Source of the DNA: Sphingomonas sp. 32-62-10
Lineage (GTDB): Bacteria > Pseudomonadota > Alphaproteobacteria > Sphingomonadales > Sphingomonadaceae
Direction: 5' to 3'
Assembly (NCBI GenBank): GCA_002280555.1
Contig: NCEE01000023.1
Coordinates: 62,001-126,000 of the forward strand
Length of the DNA: 64,000 nt
Of the stretch, positions 34,932 through 43,614 are shown piece after piece. Position 1 is the first letter of the stretch. Each line of letters opens with the position of its first letter. The position numbers and the translations under genes were made by a program. A model generated the notes under the pieces. The model was not told the DNA's origin, did not search any database, and saw nothing but the letters and a program-made list of their open reading frames with translations.

Positions 34932-35061
34932 CACATCTGAATGTGCCCTGTCGTTAAGCTCCCGGCGCCCGGTGCCGGTGGGCGCTCCTCCCTCCGTAAT
35001 TGCCGCGTTTTCATCAAACTGTCGTTGATCGAACAGGCAAGGCAGGCCATTCATTCAGGCC

Positions 35062-36243
35062 ATGGCAGATCAACAATCCGATACAATCAATCAGATGCGG
35101 CACGCCGGGAATATGCCGTTGCCCGAAACCGTGGCGCTGGTGCTGCAGGGCGGCGGGGCGTTGGGGAGCTATCAGGCAGGGGTGATCGAAGGTCTGCAGG
35201 GCTCAGGTATCGGGATTGACTGGGTGGCAGGCATTTCGATCGGCGCCATCAACGCCGCGATCGTCGCGGGCAATCCGCCGGAACAGCGGGTCGAAAAGCT
35301 GAAGGCCTTTTGGGACAGGATGACGAGCAGCCTGCCGAGCTTTCCGATTTTTCCCAATGATATGGTCCGCGAATTCGTTCATGAATGGTCGGCGGGGATG
35401 GTGCTGGCGACGGGCGTTCCGGGATTTTTCACGCCGCGCTTGTTGCCGCCCAATTTCGCCGCGCCGGGCAGTGCGGGAGCGCTCAGCTATTATGACAGCG
35501 CGCCGCTGAAGGAGACGCTCGATTCGCTGATCGACTGGGATCTGGTGAATGACGGGCCGGTGCGGCTGTCCGTCGGCGCGGTGGATGTGATCAGTGGCAA
35601 TTTCCGGTATTTCGACAGTGCGATCGAACGGCTGGATGCGCGCCACATCATGGCTTCGGGGGCATTGCCGCCAGGGCTGCCGCCGATCGAGATTGATGGC
35701 AGCCTGTGGTGGGATGGCGGGCTGGTATCCAACACCCCGCTCAGCCATGTGCTCGATCATCAGGAACATGGGATGTTGGTGTTCCAGGTCGATCTGTTCT
35801 CAGCCGCTACGGAGGCACCGCGCACCATTATGGACGTGATGGCGCGCGAAAAGGAAATCCGGTTTTCCAGCCGCACCCGCCAGGTGTCCGATCAGGTGAT
35901 GAAGCTTCGCCAGGAACGCGAGAAGATCCGCCGTTTGCTGGCCAAATTGCCTGCCGCGATGAACGAGGATGCCGATGTGCAGGCACTCGTGGCGCTGTCA
36001 GCCGAACAGCCCGTCAATCTGGTTCAGCTGATCTACAAGGCCAATGCCTGGGAAGGCGGATCGCGCGATTTCGAATTTTCGGCGCGCACCATGCGCGAAC
36101 ATTGGGAGGCTGGTCTGGCCTCGATCGATCTGGCGATGAGCAATGCGCAGCTGGTGACCGAAAATATCCTGACCGGCAAAAGTGCTGCATTCGATTTGTG
36201 CCCGAAACAAGGGCTGAAGCGTTCTGGGCCTGAGCTCGACTGA
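35062..36243 (+). CDS. Patatin-like phospholipase with C-terminal DUF3734
   Basis: The product is 393 aa. Patatin motifs are complete: oxyanion loop LQGGGALGSYQAG (29-40), nucleophile Ser59 in GISIG, and Asp218 in WWDGGLVS. The C-terminal part (about 270-380, QVSDQVMKLRQEREKIRRLL) matches DUF3734. The enzyme is a serine lipid acyl hydrolase. Its place directly before 3-hydroxybutyrate dehydrogenase suggests a role in polyhydroxybutyrate turnover, which is an inference. The ATG at 35062 lacks a clear ribosome-binding site, and starts a few codons later are possible. Confidence 0.92.
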   Translation: MADQQSDTINQMRHAGNMPLPETVALVLQGGGALGSYQAGVIEGLQGSGIGIDWVAGISIGAINAAIVAGNPPEQRVEKLKAFWDRMTSSLPSFPIFPNDMVREFVHEWSAGMVLATGVPGFFTPRLLPPNFAAPGSAGALSYYDSAPLKETLDSLIDWDLVNDGPVRLSVGAVDVISGNFRYFDSAIERLDARHIMASGALPPGLPPIEIDGSLWWDGGLVSNTPLSHVLDHQEHGMLVFQVDLFSAATEAPRTIMDVMAREKEIRFSSRTRQVSDQVMKLRQEREKIRRLLAKLPAAMNEDADVQALVALSAEQPVNLVQLIYKANAWEGGSRDFEFSARTMREHWEAGLASIDLAMSNAQLVTENILTGKSAAFDLCPKQGLKRSGPELD

Positions 36244-36260
36244 TAAGCGGAGACGAATCG

Positions 36261-37046
36261 ATGTTCCTGAAGGGCAAAAGCGCGATTGTGACGGGTTCCA
36301 CCTCTGGCATCGGGCTGGCCTATGCCAAGGCTTTTGCCGCCGAGGGCGCCAGCGTGATGATCAACGGCTTTGGCGACGCGGGAGAGATTGAAAAGGAACG
36401 CGCAGCGCTGGCTGCAACCAGTGGTGCGACCGCGCTGTATGACGACGCGGACATGACTGATCCCGATGCGATTGCCGAAATGGTCGCGCGGTGCCACGCC
36501 GAGCTCGGCGGGCCGGATATCATCGTCAACAATGCCGGCATCCAGCATGTCAGCCCGATTGAGGATTTTCCGGCCGACAAGTTCGAAGCCATCATCAAGA
36601 TCAATTTGACTTCGGCCTGGTATCTGATCCGCGCGGCCGTGCCGCACATGAAGGCGGCTGGCTGGGGCCGGATCATCTCAACTGCATCAGCGCATTCGCT
36701 CGTCGCGAGCCCGAACAAATCGGCCTATGTGATGGCCAAGCACGGCATTGCAGGGCTGACCAAGACGATCGCGCTGGAAGTTGCGACGCATGGTATTACC
36801 GTCAACGCGATCAGCCCCGGCTATGTCTGGACGCCGATGGTCGAAAAACAGATACCCGACACGATGGCGACGCGCGGGCTGACCCGCGAACAGGTGATCA
36901 ACGATGTGCTGCTCAATGCGCAGCCCACCAAGGAATTCGTCACATCCGAGCAGGTCGCGGCTTTGGCGCTGTATCTGTGCCGTGACGAGGCCAAGGGGAT
37001 TACCGGGGCCAATCTGTCAATTGATGGCGGCTGGACCGCGGCATGA
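36261..37046 (+). CDS. bdhA: 3-hydroxybutyrate dehydrogenase
   Basis: The product is 261 aa, a short-chain dehydrogenase. GSTSGIGLAYAKAFA binds NAD, NNAGIQHV is the structural motif, and the catalytic Ser-Tyr-Lys are in ISTASAHSLVAS and SAYVMAKHG. IQHVSPIEDFP, ISPGYVWTPMVEKQIP and the end ITGANLSIDGGWTA are characteristic of bacterial D-3-hydroxybutyrate dehydrogenase. It oxidises D-3-hydroxybutyrate to acetoacetate. It follows the patatin gene by 17 bases and overlaps the DUF4893 gene by four. Confidence 0.93.
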   Translation: MFLKGKSAIVTGSTSGIGLAYAKAFAAEGASVMINGFGDAGEIEKERAALAATSGATALYDDADMTDPDAIAEMVARCHAELGGPDIIVNNAGIQHVSPIEDFPADKFEAIIKINLTSAWYLIRAAVPHMKAAGWGRIISTASAHSLVASPNKSAYVMAKHGIAGLTKTIALEVATHGITVNAISPGYVWTPMVEKQIPDTMATRGLTREQVINDVLLNAQPTKEFVTSEQVAALALYLCRDEAKGITGANLSIDGGWTAA

Positions 37047-37717
37047 GCCATGCCGCAGCAACGCCAGGCAGGCACAAGGCTTTGCGCAGGGCAGCGCTGA
37101 TCATTGGCCTCGCTTTACCGCTGGCGGGATGCGGTGGGCGCGATGCTGTGACGGCGCCAAACACGCCATCAGCTGTATCAGAGGTGCTGAACTGGCGGAT
37201 GGTGGCAACCAAGGTCGATCGCGAACGGCTGCGCAACTGGCGCGACGCGTGGACGACGGGCGTCGATCGGGCACGACGCCAGAACGCGGCGCAATTGGCA
37301 GCGCAAGGTGCTTTGTTTGACGCTGATCGCGCCTTACCCGGCGCCCTCCCGCCGCCGGGTACATACCGATGCCGGGTGTTCAAGCTGGGCGCGAAAGGCG
37401 TGGCGATGGCGGATTTCACGCGTTATGGCGATTTCGATTGCCAGGTCGATCGCCAAGCCGGCGTGTCGCGTTTTTACAAGAATAGCGGCGCGCAGCGGGC
37501 GATGGGCACGATCTACGACGACTCAACGAGCCGCGGCATTTTTCTGGGCACGTTGCAGCTTGGTGATGAATCGCGACCGATGGAGTATGGGCGCGATGGT
37601 GGCCGCGATCTTGCCGGTTTTGTTGACCGTGTTGGAGACAAGCGCTGGCGGATCGTGCTGCCTTATCCCCAATTTGAATCGATTATCGATGTGATCGAGC
37701 TGGTTCCTGCCGGGTAA
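37043..37717 (+). CDS. DUF4893 domain lipoprotein
   Basis: The product is 224 aa. A basic N terminus and hydrophobic core lead to the lipobox LPLAGC (Cys near residue 30), so it should be a lipoprotein. The DUF4893 region has LNWRMVATKVDRERLRNWRDAW, then a beta-rich half (YRCRVFKLGAK, DFDCQVDRQ) ending WRIVLPYPQFESIIDVIELVP. The function is unknown. The ATGA overlap with bdhA indicates a common operon. Confidence 0.85.
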   Translation: MSHAAATPGRHKALRRAALIIGLALPLAGCGGRDAVTAPNTPSAVSEVLNWRMVATKVDRERLRNWRDAWTTGVDRARRQNAAQLAAQGALFDADRALPGALPPPGTYRCRVFKLGAKGVAMADFTRYGDFDCQVDRQAGVSRFYKNSGAQRAMGTIYDDSTSRGIFLGTLQLGDESRPMEYGRDGGRDLAGFVDRVGDKRWRIVLPYPQFESIIDVIELVPAG

Positions 37718-37805
37718 GCCGCAGGGTTGCGACCGGCACGCTGTCGTTGTAAATCCTTGACACGCTGACTTCTCATTTTGGCAGCGTTTATGGGGGACAG
37801 CTGGC

Positions 37806-39191
37806 ATGGCCGAGCGCAAGATTTTCGCCGGCCATGCTGTCCGCCGCCTCCGGCGACAGGCCGCACTGACCCAATCGGCAATGGCGCAGGATCTTGCCAT
37901 TTCGCCAAGCTATCTGAACCTGGTCGAGCGCAACCAGCGACCCTTGTCAGCGGCACTCCTCGTCAAGCTGCTCGACCGGTTCGATTTTGATCCGCGCACG
38001 CTTGCCGCTGCCGAACCCGGCGGCGGCGAAGCGGCGATGCGGCGGCGGCTGGCCGACCCGATGTTCGCTGACCTCGATATCGACCGCAGTGAGCTGGAGG
38101 AATGGCTGGCAGGTGCGCCAGGCGGTGCCGAAGCCTTTGCCCGCGCCTTCGATCGGCTCGGTTCGGGCGGAGAAGTTTCTGCCGATGGTGGTGATCCGGT
38201 TGCGCAGGTGCGTCGTGAGATCGAGCGCTGGCGCAACCATTTTCCCGATCTCGATGCCGCGGCCGAGCAATTGGCGGATGAGATGCGGCTGGGGGCAGGG
38301 GATCTTTACGGGGCCGTGGCGGATCGGCTCCGGGTAAAGCATCAGCTTTCCATTCGCGTCCTGCCGGTTGAGGTGATGCCGGACATGCTGCGGCGGCTCG
38401 ATCTCCACGCGCGGCAGCTTCAGCTGTCCGAATTGCTCGATCCGGCATCGCGCGCTTTTGCGGCAACGTTTCAGCTGGCGCAGATCGAAGCGCGCGCGGA
38501 AATCGACGCGCTTGTGGCAGGGGCTGGGTTTACCGATCGCGCGGCCGAACGGCTCCATCGCCGCCACCTTGCCAGCTATTTCGCGGCCGCGGTGATGATG
38601 CCCTATGCCCGCTTTCTGCGTGCGTGTGAGGCTACGGGCTATGATATCGAACTGTTGCAACGCCGGTTCGGCGCGGGCTTTGAGCAAGTCGCGCACCGGC
38701 TGACGACATTGCAGCGCGTAGGCGCGCGGGGGCTGCCGTTCTTCATGGTACGGATCGACCGGGCGGGACAAGCATCGAAGCGGTTTTCGGGGGCGAGCAA
38801 TGCAGCGCTTGCTGAGGCCGAGGGGCGCTGCCCGCTTTGGCGGTTGCACCATGCCTTTGAACGTCCGGGTTCGCTGACGGTGCAATTGGTCGAGCTGCAA
38901 AGCGGTGACCGCTGGCTGACAATGGCGCGCACGGTTACGCCGCAGGGGCATCGCTATGGCACGATCGGCGCTGAATTCGCGGTCGGATTGGGCGTGGAAG
39001 CGGCGCTGGCAGGCTCGCTGGCCATTGCACGCGGCGTCGATCTGGCAGGCGACGCAACACCGATCGGTTTGGGTTGCCGCGCCTGTTTCCGGCCCGATTG
39101 CCCGCAACGATCATCGCCGCCTGCGGGGCGGACCTTGATCGTCAACGAGAATGAGCGTCGCCTGTCGCCGATCAGCTTTGCAGGCGATTGA
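37806..39191 (+). CDS. XRE-family regulator of the ScfR (short-chain fatty acyl) type
   Basis: The product is 461 aa. An N-terminal HTH (residues 5-60, RRLRRQAALTQSAMAQDLAISPSYLNL) precedes an M78/ImmA-like region and a C-terminal DUF2083 region with cysteines (GLGCRACFRPDCPQR). This layout is that of RamB/PrpC-type regulators controlling acetate, propionate or glyoxylate genes. A zinc HExxH is not visible in the M78-like part (LHRRHLASYFAAAVMMP instead), so proteolysis is unlikely. The ATG follows GGGGGA. The target genes cannot be read from the sequence. Confidence 0.88.
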   Translation: MAERKIFAGHAVRRLRRQAALTQSAMAQDLAISPSYLNLVERNQRPLSAALLVKLLDRFDFDPRTLAAAEPGGGEAAMRRRLADPMFADLDIDRSELEEWLAGAPGGAEAFARAFDRLGSGGEVSADGGDPVAQVRREIERWRNHFPDLDAAAEQLADEMRLGAGDLYGAVADRLRVKHQLSIRVLPVEVMPDMLRRLDLHARQLQLSELLDPASRAFAATFQLAQIEARAEIDALVAGAGFTDRAAERLHRRHLASYFAAAVMMPYARFLRACEATGYDIELLQRRFGAGFEQVAHRLTTLQRVGARGLPFFMVRIDRAGQASKRFSGASNAALAEAEGRCPLWRLHHAFERPGSLTVQLVELQSGDRWLTMARTVTPQGHRYGTIGAEFAVGLGVEAALAGSLAIARGVDLAGDATPIGLGCRACFRPDCPQRSSPPAGRTLIVNENERRLSPISFAGD

Positions 39192-39300
39192 CCGTCGCCA
39201 GCGATGGCGGAGCTTTTGCGCCGCATAGTAACAAATGCTGGACTTTGCCTTCCCGGATAGCTGTAAGGCCCGCCAACCTAAGCTCCGGACTGAGGACGGC

Positions 39301-40056
39301 ATGAATCATAGCGTGGAAAAGGTTTTGTGGGTGCGGCAGTGGAATGAGAGCCTGTTCTCGTTCGCTATCACGCGACCCGCCAGTTTTCGGTTTCTGAGTG
39401 GTCAGTTCGTGATGCTCGGCCTGATGGTCGATGGTAAGCCGCTGTTGCGCGCATACTCGATGGCATCGCCTTATTATGCCGAAGAGCTCGAGTTTCTGAG
39501 CATTATCGTGCAGGATGGTCCGCTGACATCGCGGTTGCAGCACATCAAGGAAGGTGACGAGATCGTGCTGGCGGCGAAGTCCGTCGGCAGCTTGGTGCTC
39601 GATGCGCTCCTGCCGGGCAAGAATCTTCATATGATTGGCACCGGTACGGGGCTTGCCCCATGGCTGGCGCTCGCGCGTGACCCTGATGTGTATGATCGGT
39701 TTGATCGCGTCACCGTGCAGCACACCGTGCGCAACAAGAACGATCTGGCCTATTTCGAAATGCTGTCGAGCAAGCTGGCCGATGATCCGCTGGTGGCCGA
39801 AGAAGCGGCCACCAAGTTCCATTACGATTGGGCGGCAACGCGCGAACCCGCAGGGCCGGATCACGATAGCCGCCGGATCACCGATCGCATCCGCGACGGC
39901 AGCTACAAGCTCGATCCGGAAACCGATCGGGTGATGCTGTGCGGATCGATGGCGATGATCAAGGAAACGGCGTCGATCCTCGAAGGCCTTGGCTTTACCG
40001 AGGGGGCGATGTCAGGCCCCGGCACTTTCGTGCTCGAACGCGCCTTTGTCGGCTAA
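39301..40056 (+). CDS. fpr: Ferredoxin--NADP(+) reductase
   Basis: The product is about 251 aa. FAD-binding RAYSMASP, NADP-binding GTGTGLAPW, VQHTVRNKNDLAYFE, MLCGSMAMIKE and the C-terminal FVLERAFVG place it in the bacterial FPR family. It transfers electrons between NADPH and ferredoxin or flavodoxin. The ATG at 39301 has GAGGA upstream. A longer frame to 39235 has no such site. It follows the ScfR gene on the same strand after 109 bases. Confidence 0.94.
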   Translation: MNHSVEKVLWVRQWNESLFSFAITRPASFRFLSGQFVMLGLMVDGKPLLRAYSMASPYYAEELEFLSIIVQDGPLTSRLQHIKEGDEIVLAAKSVGSLVLDALLPGKNLHMIGTGTGLAPWLALARDPDVYDRFDRVTVQHTVRNKNDLAYFEMLSSKLADDPLVAEEAATKFHYDWAATREPAGPDHDSRRITDRIRDGSYKLDPETDRVMLCGSMAMIKETASILEGLGFTEGAMSGPGTFVLERAFVG

Positions 40057-40080
40057 ATCGATTGACTGGCGGGTTGCCGT

Positions 40081-41028
40081 TCAGGCGCCCGCCAGGGTCA
40101 GCCGATCAAGCTGATCAGGCGTTAGCGATAGGGTCATCGCGCCCGTCAATTCTTCCATCTGCGCGACGCTGGTCGCACTGGCGATCGGCGCGGTGATGCC
40201 GGGCTGCGCAGCAAGCCATGCCAGCGCGATCTGCGCCAGCGTGGCCCCGGTTTCCGCGGCGATGGCATCCATCGCCGCGAGCACGCCCATCTTGGTATCG
40301 ATCAGTGGTTGCATCCGACCACCACGAACGCTTTTGCCCAGATCATCTGCGCTGCGGTATTTGCCGGTCAGGAAACCCGATGCCAGACCATAGTAAGGCA
40401 CCACGCCGATATTGTGGGTGACGCACAAATCCTGGAGTTCGCCCTCGAATTTGTGGCGGCTGACCAGGTTATATTCGGGCTGGAGCGCGTGATAATGTGG
40501 GAGGTGGTGGGCCTTCGCCAAATCAAGCGCCGATTTCAACCGCGCGGCTGAAAAGTTAGAAGCACCCACCACGCGGACCTTGCCGGCATCGACAAGTTTA
40601 CCGAACGCTTCAAGCGCCGCTTCTTGCGGCACATCTTCATCGTCCTGATGTGCGAAATAGAGATCGATCGTATCCACGCCGAGCCGCTGGAGCGAAGCAT
40701 CACAGGCAGCCGCGATACGGGCAGGGGCCAGTTTCGCGCCGCCGTCACCGGGCAGCATGCCCACCTTGGTGGCGATCTGCAACGCTCCGCCTTTACCGCT
40801 GACCTTCAGCCATTCGCCGATCACGGTTTCGGACTCACCGCCTTTGTGCCCCGGTGCCCAGGCCGAATAGACATCGGCGGTGTCGATCATCGTGCCGCCA
40901 CCAGCTACGAATGCGTCGAGGACGGCAAAGCTGGTCGCCTTGTCTGCTGTCCAGCCGAACACATTGCCGCCCAGTACCAGCGGCGCGATGGAAAGATCGG
41001 TGGCGCCAAGGCGGCGATGGTTGGTCAT
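40081..41028 (-). CDS. Aldo/keto reductase
   Basis: The product is 315 aa with the AKR barrel. MIDTADVYSAWAPGHKGGESE includes catalytic Asp and Tyr, KVGMLPGDGG the Lys, and DLYFAHQDDEDVP the His. VVPYYGLASGFLTGKYR and the C-terminal cofactor segment follow. It reduces aldehydes or ketones with NADPH. The specific substrate is not predictable. It begins four bases inside the end of a small lipoprotein gene upstream. Confidence 0.92.
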   Translation of the reverse strand: MTNHRRLGATDLSIAPLVLGGNVFGWTADKATSFAVLDAFVAGGGTMIDTADVYSAWAPGHKGGESETVIGEWLKVSGKGGALQIATKVGMLPGDGGAKLAPARIAAACDASLQRLGVDTIDLYFAHQDDEDVPQEAALEAFGKLVDAGKVRVVGASNFSAARLKSALDLAKAHHLPHYHALQPEYNLVSRHKFEGELQDLCVTHNIGVVPYYGLASGFLTGKYRSADDLGKSVRGGRMQPLIDTKMGVLAAMDAIAAETGATLAQIALAWLAAQPGITAPIASATSVAQMEELTGAMTLSLTPDQLDRLTLAGA

Positions 41029-41207
41029 TCGGCTTCCTGATCGCTGATGTTATCGACCAGTGCATTGGCCGAGACACTATCATTGTCGAGCATTGCCGCG
41101 GTCTCGTTTAACGCCTGCGCTTCACTGGGTGAAGCACCGCTGGCATCAGTAGCGGGGGTGCCGCACGCGGCAAGCATCAATGCAAGCAGCAGCACCGCGT
41201 GCTTCAT
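41025..41207 (-). CDS. Small lipoprotein, unknown function
   Basis: The product is 60 aa. MKHAVLLLALMLAACGT is a textbook lipoprotein signal (LMLAAC, Cys15), followed by a short acidic Ser/Ala/Asp-rich tail. GAGGA lies eight bases before the ATG. It overlaps the aldo/keto reductase start by four bases, and a second small lipoprotein gene lies four bases upstream. Confidence 0.75.
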   Translation of the reverse strand: MKHAVLLLALMLAACGTPATDASGASPSEAQALNETAAMLDNDSVSANALVDNISDQEAE

Positions 41208-41211
41208 CGGA

Positions 41212-41469
41212 CTATTCCTCGATCTCGTTGCCGGCCGCGTCGGCCACATTGCCGATTTTCTGTCCGGCCCGATCAATCGCGTTTTCGGCAGCGCCAAAAA
41301 CCTGATCAGCAGCGGCTTCCGTATCGTTGATCGCTTCGCCCATTGTGGCGTTTGCATCGGCGGTGATCGCCTCGGCAGCCTCGGCGGTTTCATTCTGCGC
41401 AGTGGGAGAGCAAGCGGCTAGGCCGATTGTTGCGGCGGCCATCAGGGCGATCGTGGTCAGGGTTTTCAT
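41212..41469 (-). CDS. Small acidic lipoprotein with helical repeats
   Basis: The product is 85 aa. The lipobox is IGLAAC (Cys20). The remainder is an Ala/Glu/Asn-rich amphipathic helix (AEAAEAITADANATMGEAIND), resembling entericidin-like or Lpp-like small envelope proteins. GAAGGA precedes the ATG. It is the first gene of a three-gene minus-strand unit with the second lipoprotein and the aldo/keto reductase. Confidence 0.75.
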   Translation of the reverse strand: MKTLTTIALMAAATIGLAACSPTAQNETAEAAEAITADANATMGEAINDTEAAADQVFGAAENAIDRAGQKIGNVADAAGNEIEE

Positions 41470-41570
41470 GTCCGGTCCTTCTCAGATTTTGGGGATGGGA
41501 TGCGCCAATGCACAAACGCTAAACGAGGGTCCGTGGCGGTGCAATGATCGCGCTAACAGTAACAGTATCA

Positions 41571-41599
41571 TTGACGACATATAAAGATATCTTTATATG
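41571..41599 (+). promoter_or_regulatory. sahR-metF-metH promoter with palindromic operator
   Basis: TTGACG (41571-41576) and TATATG (41594-41599) are spaced by 17 bases. Filling the spacer and -10 is a perfect palindrome, ATATAAAGATATCTTTATAT (41579-41598, extended one C/G pair each side). The start site is expected near 41606, three bases before the ATG at 41609. The palindrome is the likely operator of the regulator encoded next, giving autoregulation. Confidence 0.75.
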
Positions 41600-41608
41600 A
41601 TTATCGCA

Positions 41609-42568
41609 ATGACACTTGCCCTCGATATCTTTCGTGCCCTTGCTGATGCCAGCCGGCTACGCATCATGGCGCTGCTGCAGTCGATGGAATTGTCGGTTGG
41701 TGAACTGGCGCAGGTGCTCGGGCAAAGCCAGCCGCGCGTATCGCGCCATGTGAAGATCCTGTGTGATGCCGGGCTGGCCGAGCGACGCAAGGAAGGAAGC
41801 TGGGTGTTTCTGGCATTGGGCGATGCCGCGCTGGTAAAGCCGGTATTGGCCGCGCTGAATGCCTGGGGCGCGCGCGAATCTGATCATTGGGCGGTAGCCG
41901 ATGCTGCACGGCTCGCCGCGGTTCGGGCAGACCGGGCTGCCGCTGCCAATGCCTGGTTTGAGGCCAATGCCGGGCAGTGGGATGCAATTCGATCGCTCCA
42001 TATCGCCGAAAGCGATGTCGAAGCAGCGATGAAGCATGTGCTTGGCGATGCGCGGATCGGCCAGTTGATCGATATCGGCACCGGCACAGGGCGAATGCTT
42101 GAGCTGTTTGGCCCGCAAGCCGATCACGCCCTCGGTATCGATCGCAGCTCGGAAATGTTGCGGCTGGCACGCGCCAAGCTTGCCGAGCGCGGGCTGGACC
42201 GGGCGGAACTGCGCCAGGCCGATCTTTATGCGCTGCCAATGGGCGATGGCCAGGCCGATGCGGCGATCCTGCACCATGTGCTGCACTTCGCCCAACAGCC
42301 GGGGGCAGCGATTGCCGAGGCTGCACGCGTGCTGAAAGGCGGCGGCCGCTTGCTGATCGCCGATTTCGCGCCGCACGACCGCGAGGAATTGCGCGCCCGC
42401 GATGCCCATACGCGCCTAGGCTTTTCGGACGATCAAGTGACCGGCTGGCTGGAGGCAGCCGGGTTGGCACCCGCGCGGATCGAGACGCTGGAGGGCGGCG
42501 AACTGACGGTGAAACTATGGCTTGCCCGCAAAACGGGTGATGCGATCAGGCAGGTGAAGGCAGCATGA
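41609..42568 (+). CDS. ArsR-family regulator fused to a SAM-binding methyltransferase domain (SahR-like)
   Basis: The product is about 319 aa. Residues 1-75 are an ArsR winged helix (DIFRALADASRLRIMALLQ, GQSQPRVSRHVKILCDAGL). Residues about 130-300 are a class I methyltransferase fold with motif I LIDIGTGTGRML (153-164). SahR regulators with this layout sense S-adenosylhomocysteine and repress methionine-cycle genes. Here metF, metH1 and metH2 follow directly, with a four-base overlap to metF, so that role is well supported though inferred. An ATG at 41597 lies within the operator. I prefer 41609. No ribosome-binding site is seen for either. Confidence 0.82.
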   Translation: MTLALDIFRALADASRLRIMALLQSMELSVGELAQVLGQSQPRVSRHVKILCDAGLAERRKEGSWVFLALGDAALVKPVLAALNAWGARESDHWAVADAARLAAVRADRAAAANAWFEANAGQWDAIRSLHIAESDVEAAMKHVLGDARIGQLIDIGTGTGRMLELFGPQADHALGIDRSSEMLRLARAKLAERGLDRAELRQADLYALPMGDGQADAAILHHVLHFAQQPGAAIAEAARVLKGGGRLLIADFAPHDREELRARDAHTRLGFSDDQVTGWLEAAGLAPARIETLEGGELTVKLWLARKTGDAIRQVKAA

Positions 42569-43512
42569 CGATCACGATCAATCAACTCGAAGAGGCGCGG
42601 CGCGCGCTCGATGCGCCATTGTTCGCCGACTTGGCTGGCGATGCGAATGTGTCGTTCGAATTCTTCCCGCCCAAGACGGAGAAGATGGAAGAGGCGCTGT
42701 GGGAAACAGTGAAGACGCTCGCGCCGTTCGGCCCGCGTTTCGTATCGGTCACTTACGGCGCGGGAGGCACGACACGCGAGCGCACGCACGCTACCGTCGC
42801 GCGTATCCAGCGCGAAACGCCGATGCCTGCCGCCGCGCATCTGACTTGTGTCGAGGCAAGCCGTGACGAGATCGACGCAATAGCCGATGCCTATTGGCAG
42901 GCCGGCGTGCGGCATATCGTGGCGCTGCGCGGCGATGCGCCGGGGTCCAGCGGCTTTGTGCCCCATCCGGAAGGGTATACCAATGCGGCCGATCTGGTGG
43001 CGGGGTTGAAACGGCTGCACCCGTTCGAAATTTCGGTGGCGGCGTACCCCGAATGCCATCCCGATTCGCGCGACGAGGCCGACGACCTCGACAATTTGAA
43101 GCGCAAACTCGATGCGGGCGCGACGCGCGGGATCACCCAGTTCTTCTTCGAACCCGAGACGTTTTTCCGCTTTCGCGACCGCGTTTCAGTGGCAGGGATC
43201 GATGCCGAAATGGTGCCTGGCATCATGCCCGTCACCAATTTCGCCAGCATCCTGAAAATGTCGGCGATGTGCGGCACGGCGGTGCCTCCGTGGCTGGGGC
43301 GCCTGTTCGAGGGGCTCGACGATCACCCTACCAGCCGCCAGCTGATCGCCGCGACGCTCGCGGCGGAGCTTTGCCGCAAGCTCTATGCGGGCGGGGTGCG
43401 TGATCTGCATTTTTACACACTCAATCGGGCCGAACTAAGCTTTGCGATCTGCCACTTGCTTGGGTTGCGGGCGAAAGCAGCGCCGCTGGTGGCAGTTAAC
43501 GCCGCGGCATAA
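42565..43512 (+). CDS. metF: 5,10-methylenetetrahydrofolate reductase
   Basis: The product is 315 aa. VSFEFFPPKTEKMEEALWETV is the family start, followed by VSVTYGAGGTTRERTHATV, AAHLTCVEASRDEI, HIVALRGDAP and GITQFFFEPETFFRFRDR. The flavoprotein reduces methylene-THF to 5-methyl-THF, the methyl donor for MetH encoded downstream. Its ATGA overlaps the stop of the regulator. A 97-base palindromic element follows before metH1. Confidence 0.96.
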   Translation: MTITINQLEEARRALDAPLFADLAGDANVSFEFFPPKTEKMEEALWETVKTLAPFGPRFVSVTYGAGGTTRERTHATVARIQRETPMPAAAHLTCVEASRDEIDAIADAYWQAGVRHIVALRGDAPGSSGFVPHPEGYTNAADLVAGLKRLHPFEISVAAYPECHPDSRDEADDLDNLKRKLDAGATRGITQFFFEPETFFRFRDRVSVAGIDAEMVPGIMPVTNFASILKMSAMCGTAVPPWLGRLFEGLDDHPTSRQLIAATLAAELCRKLYAGGVRDLHFYTLNRAELSFAICHLLGLRAKAAPLVAVNAAA

Positions 43513-43517
43513 CATCC

Positions 43518-43614
43518 CGTCACCCCGGACTTGTTCCGGGGTCCACCGGGCGACAAGAGCCGCGCCCGGTGGCTTCAAAGGCTCGTTGGCCCCCGGAACA
43601 AGTCCGGGGTGACG
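43518..43614. repeat. Long palindrome, CGTCACCCCGG family, between metF and metH1
   Basis: The outer arms are perfect over 24 bases, starting CGTCACCCCGGACTTG and mirrored at 43591-43614. Inner arms CCACCGGGCG / CGCCCGGTGG form a second stem. It ends eight bases before the metH1 ATG, next to the AAGGA ribosome-binding site. Confidence 0.9.

Larger units (their letters stand above)
34483..35061. other. Intergenic region with repeats, no gene seen
   Basis: This 579-base gap contains a long palindrome (34668-34749) and three tandem 9-mers (34905-34931). Open frames here are short and overlap the repeats. The promoter of the patatin gene should lie in the last 130 bases. Confidence 0.5.

Noticed and set aside
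37947..39107. Antisense open frame of 386 codons inside the ScfR gene
   Set aside because: The same high-GC mirror effect applies. It has no ribosome-binding site, and the sense frame has a clear HTH and family layout.
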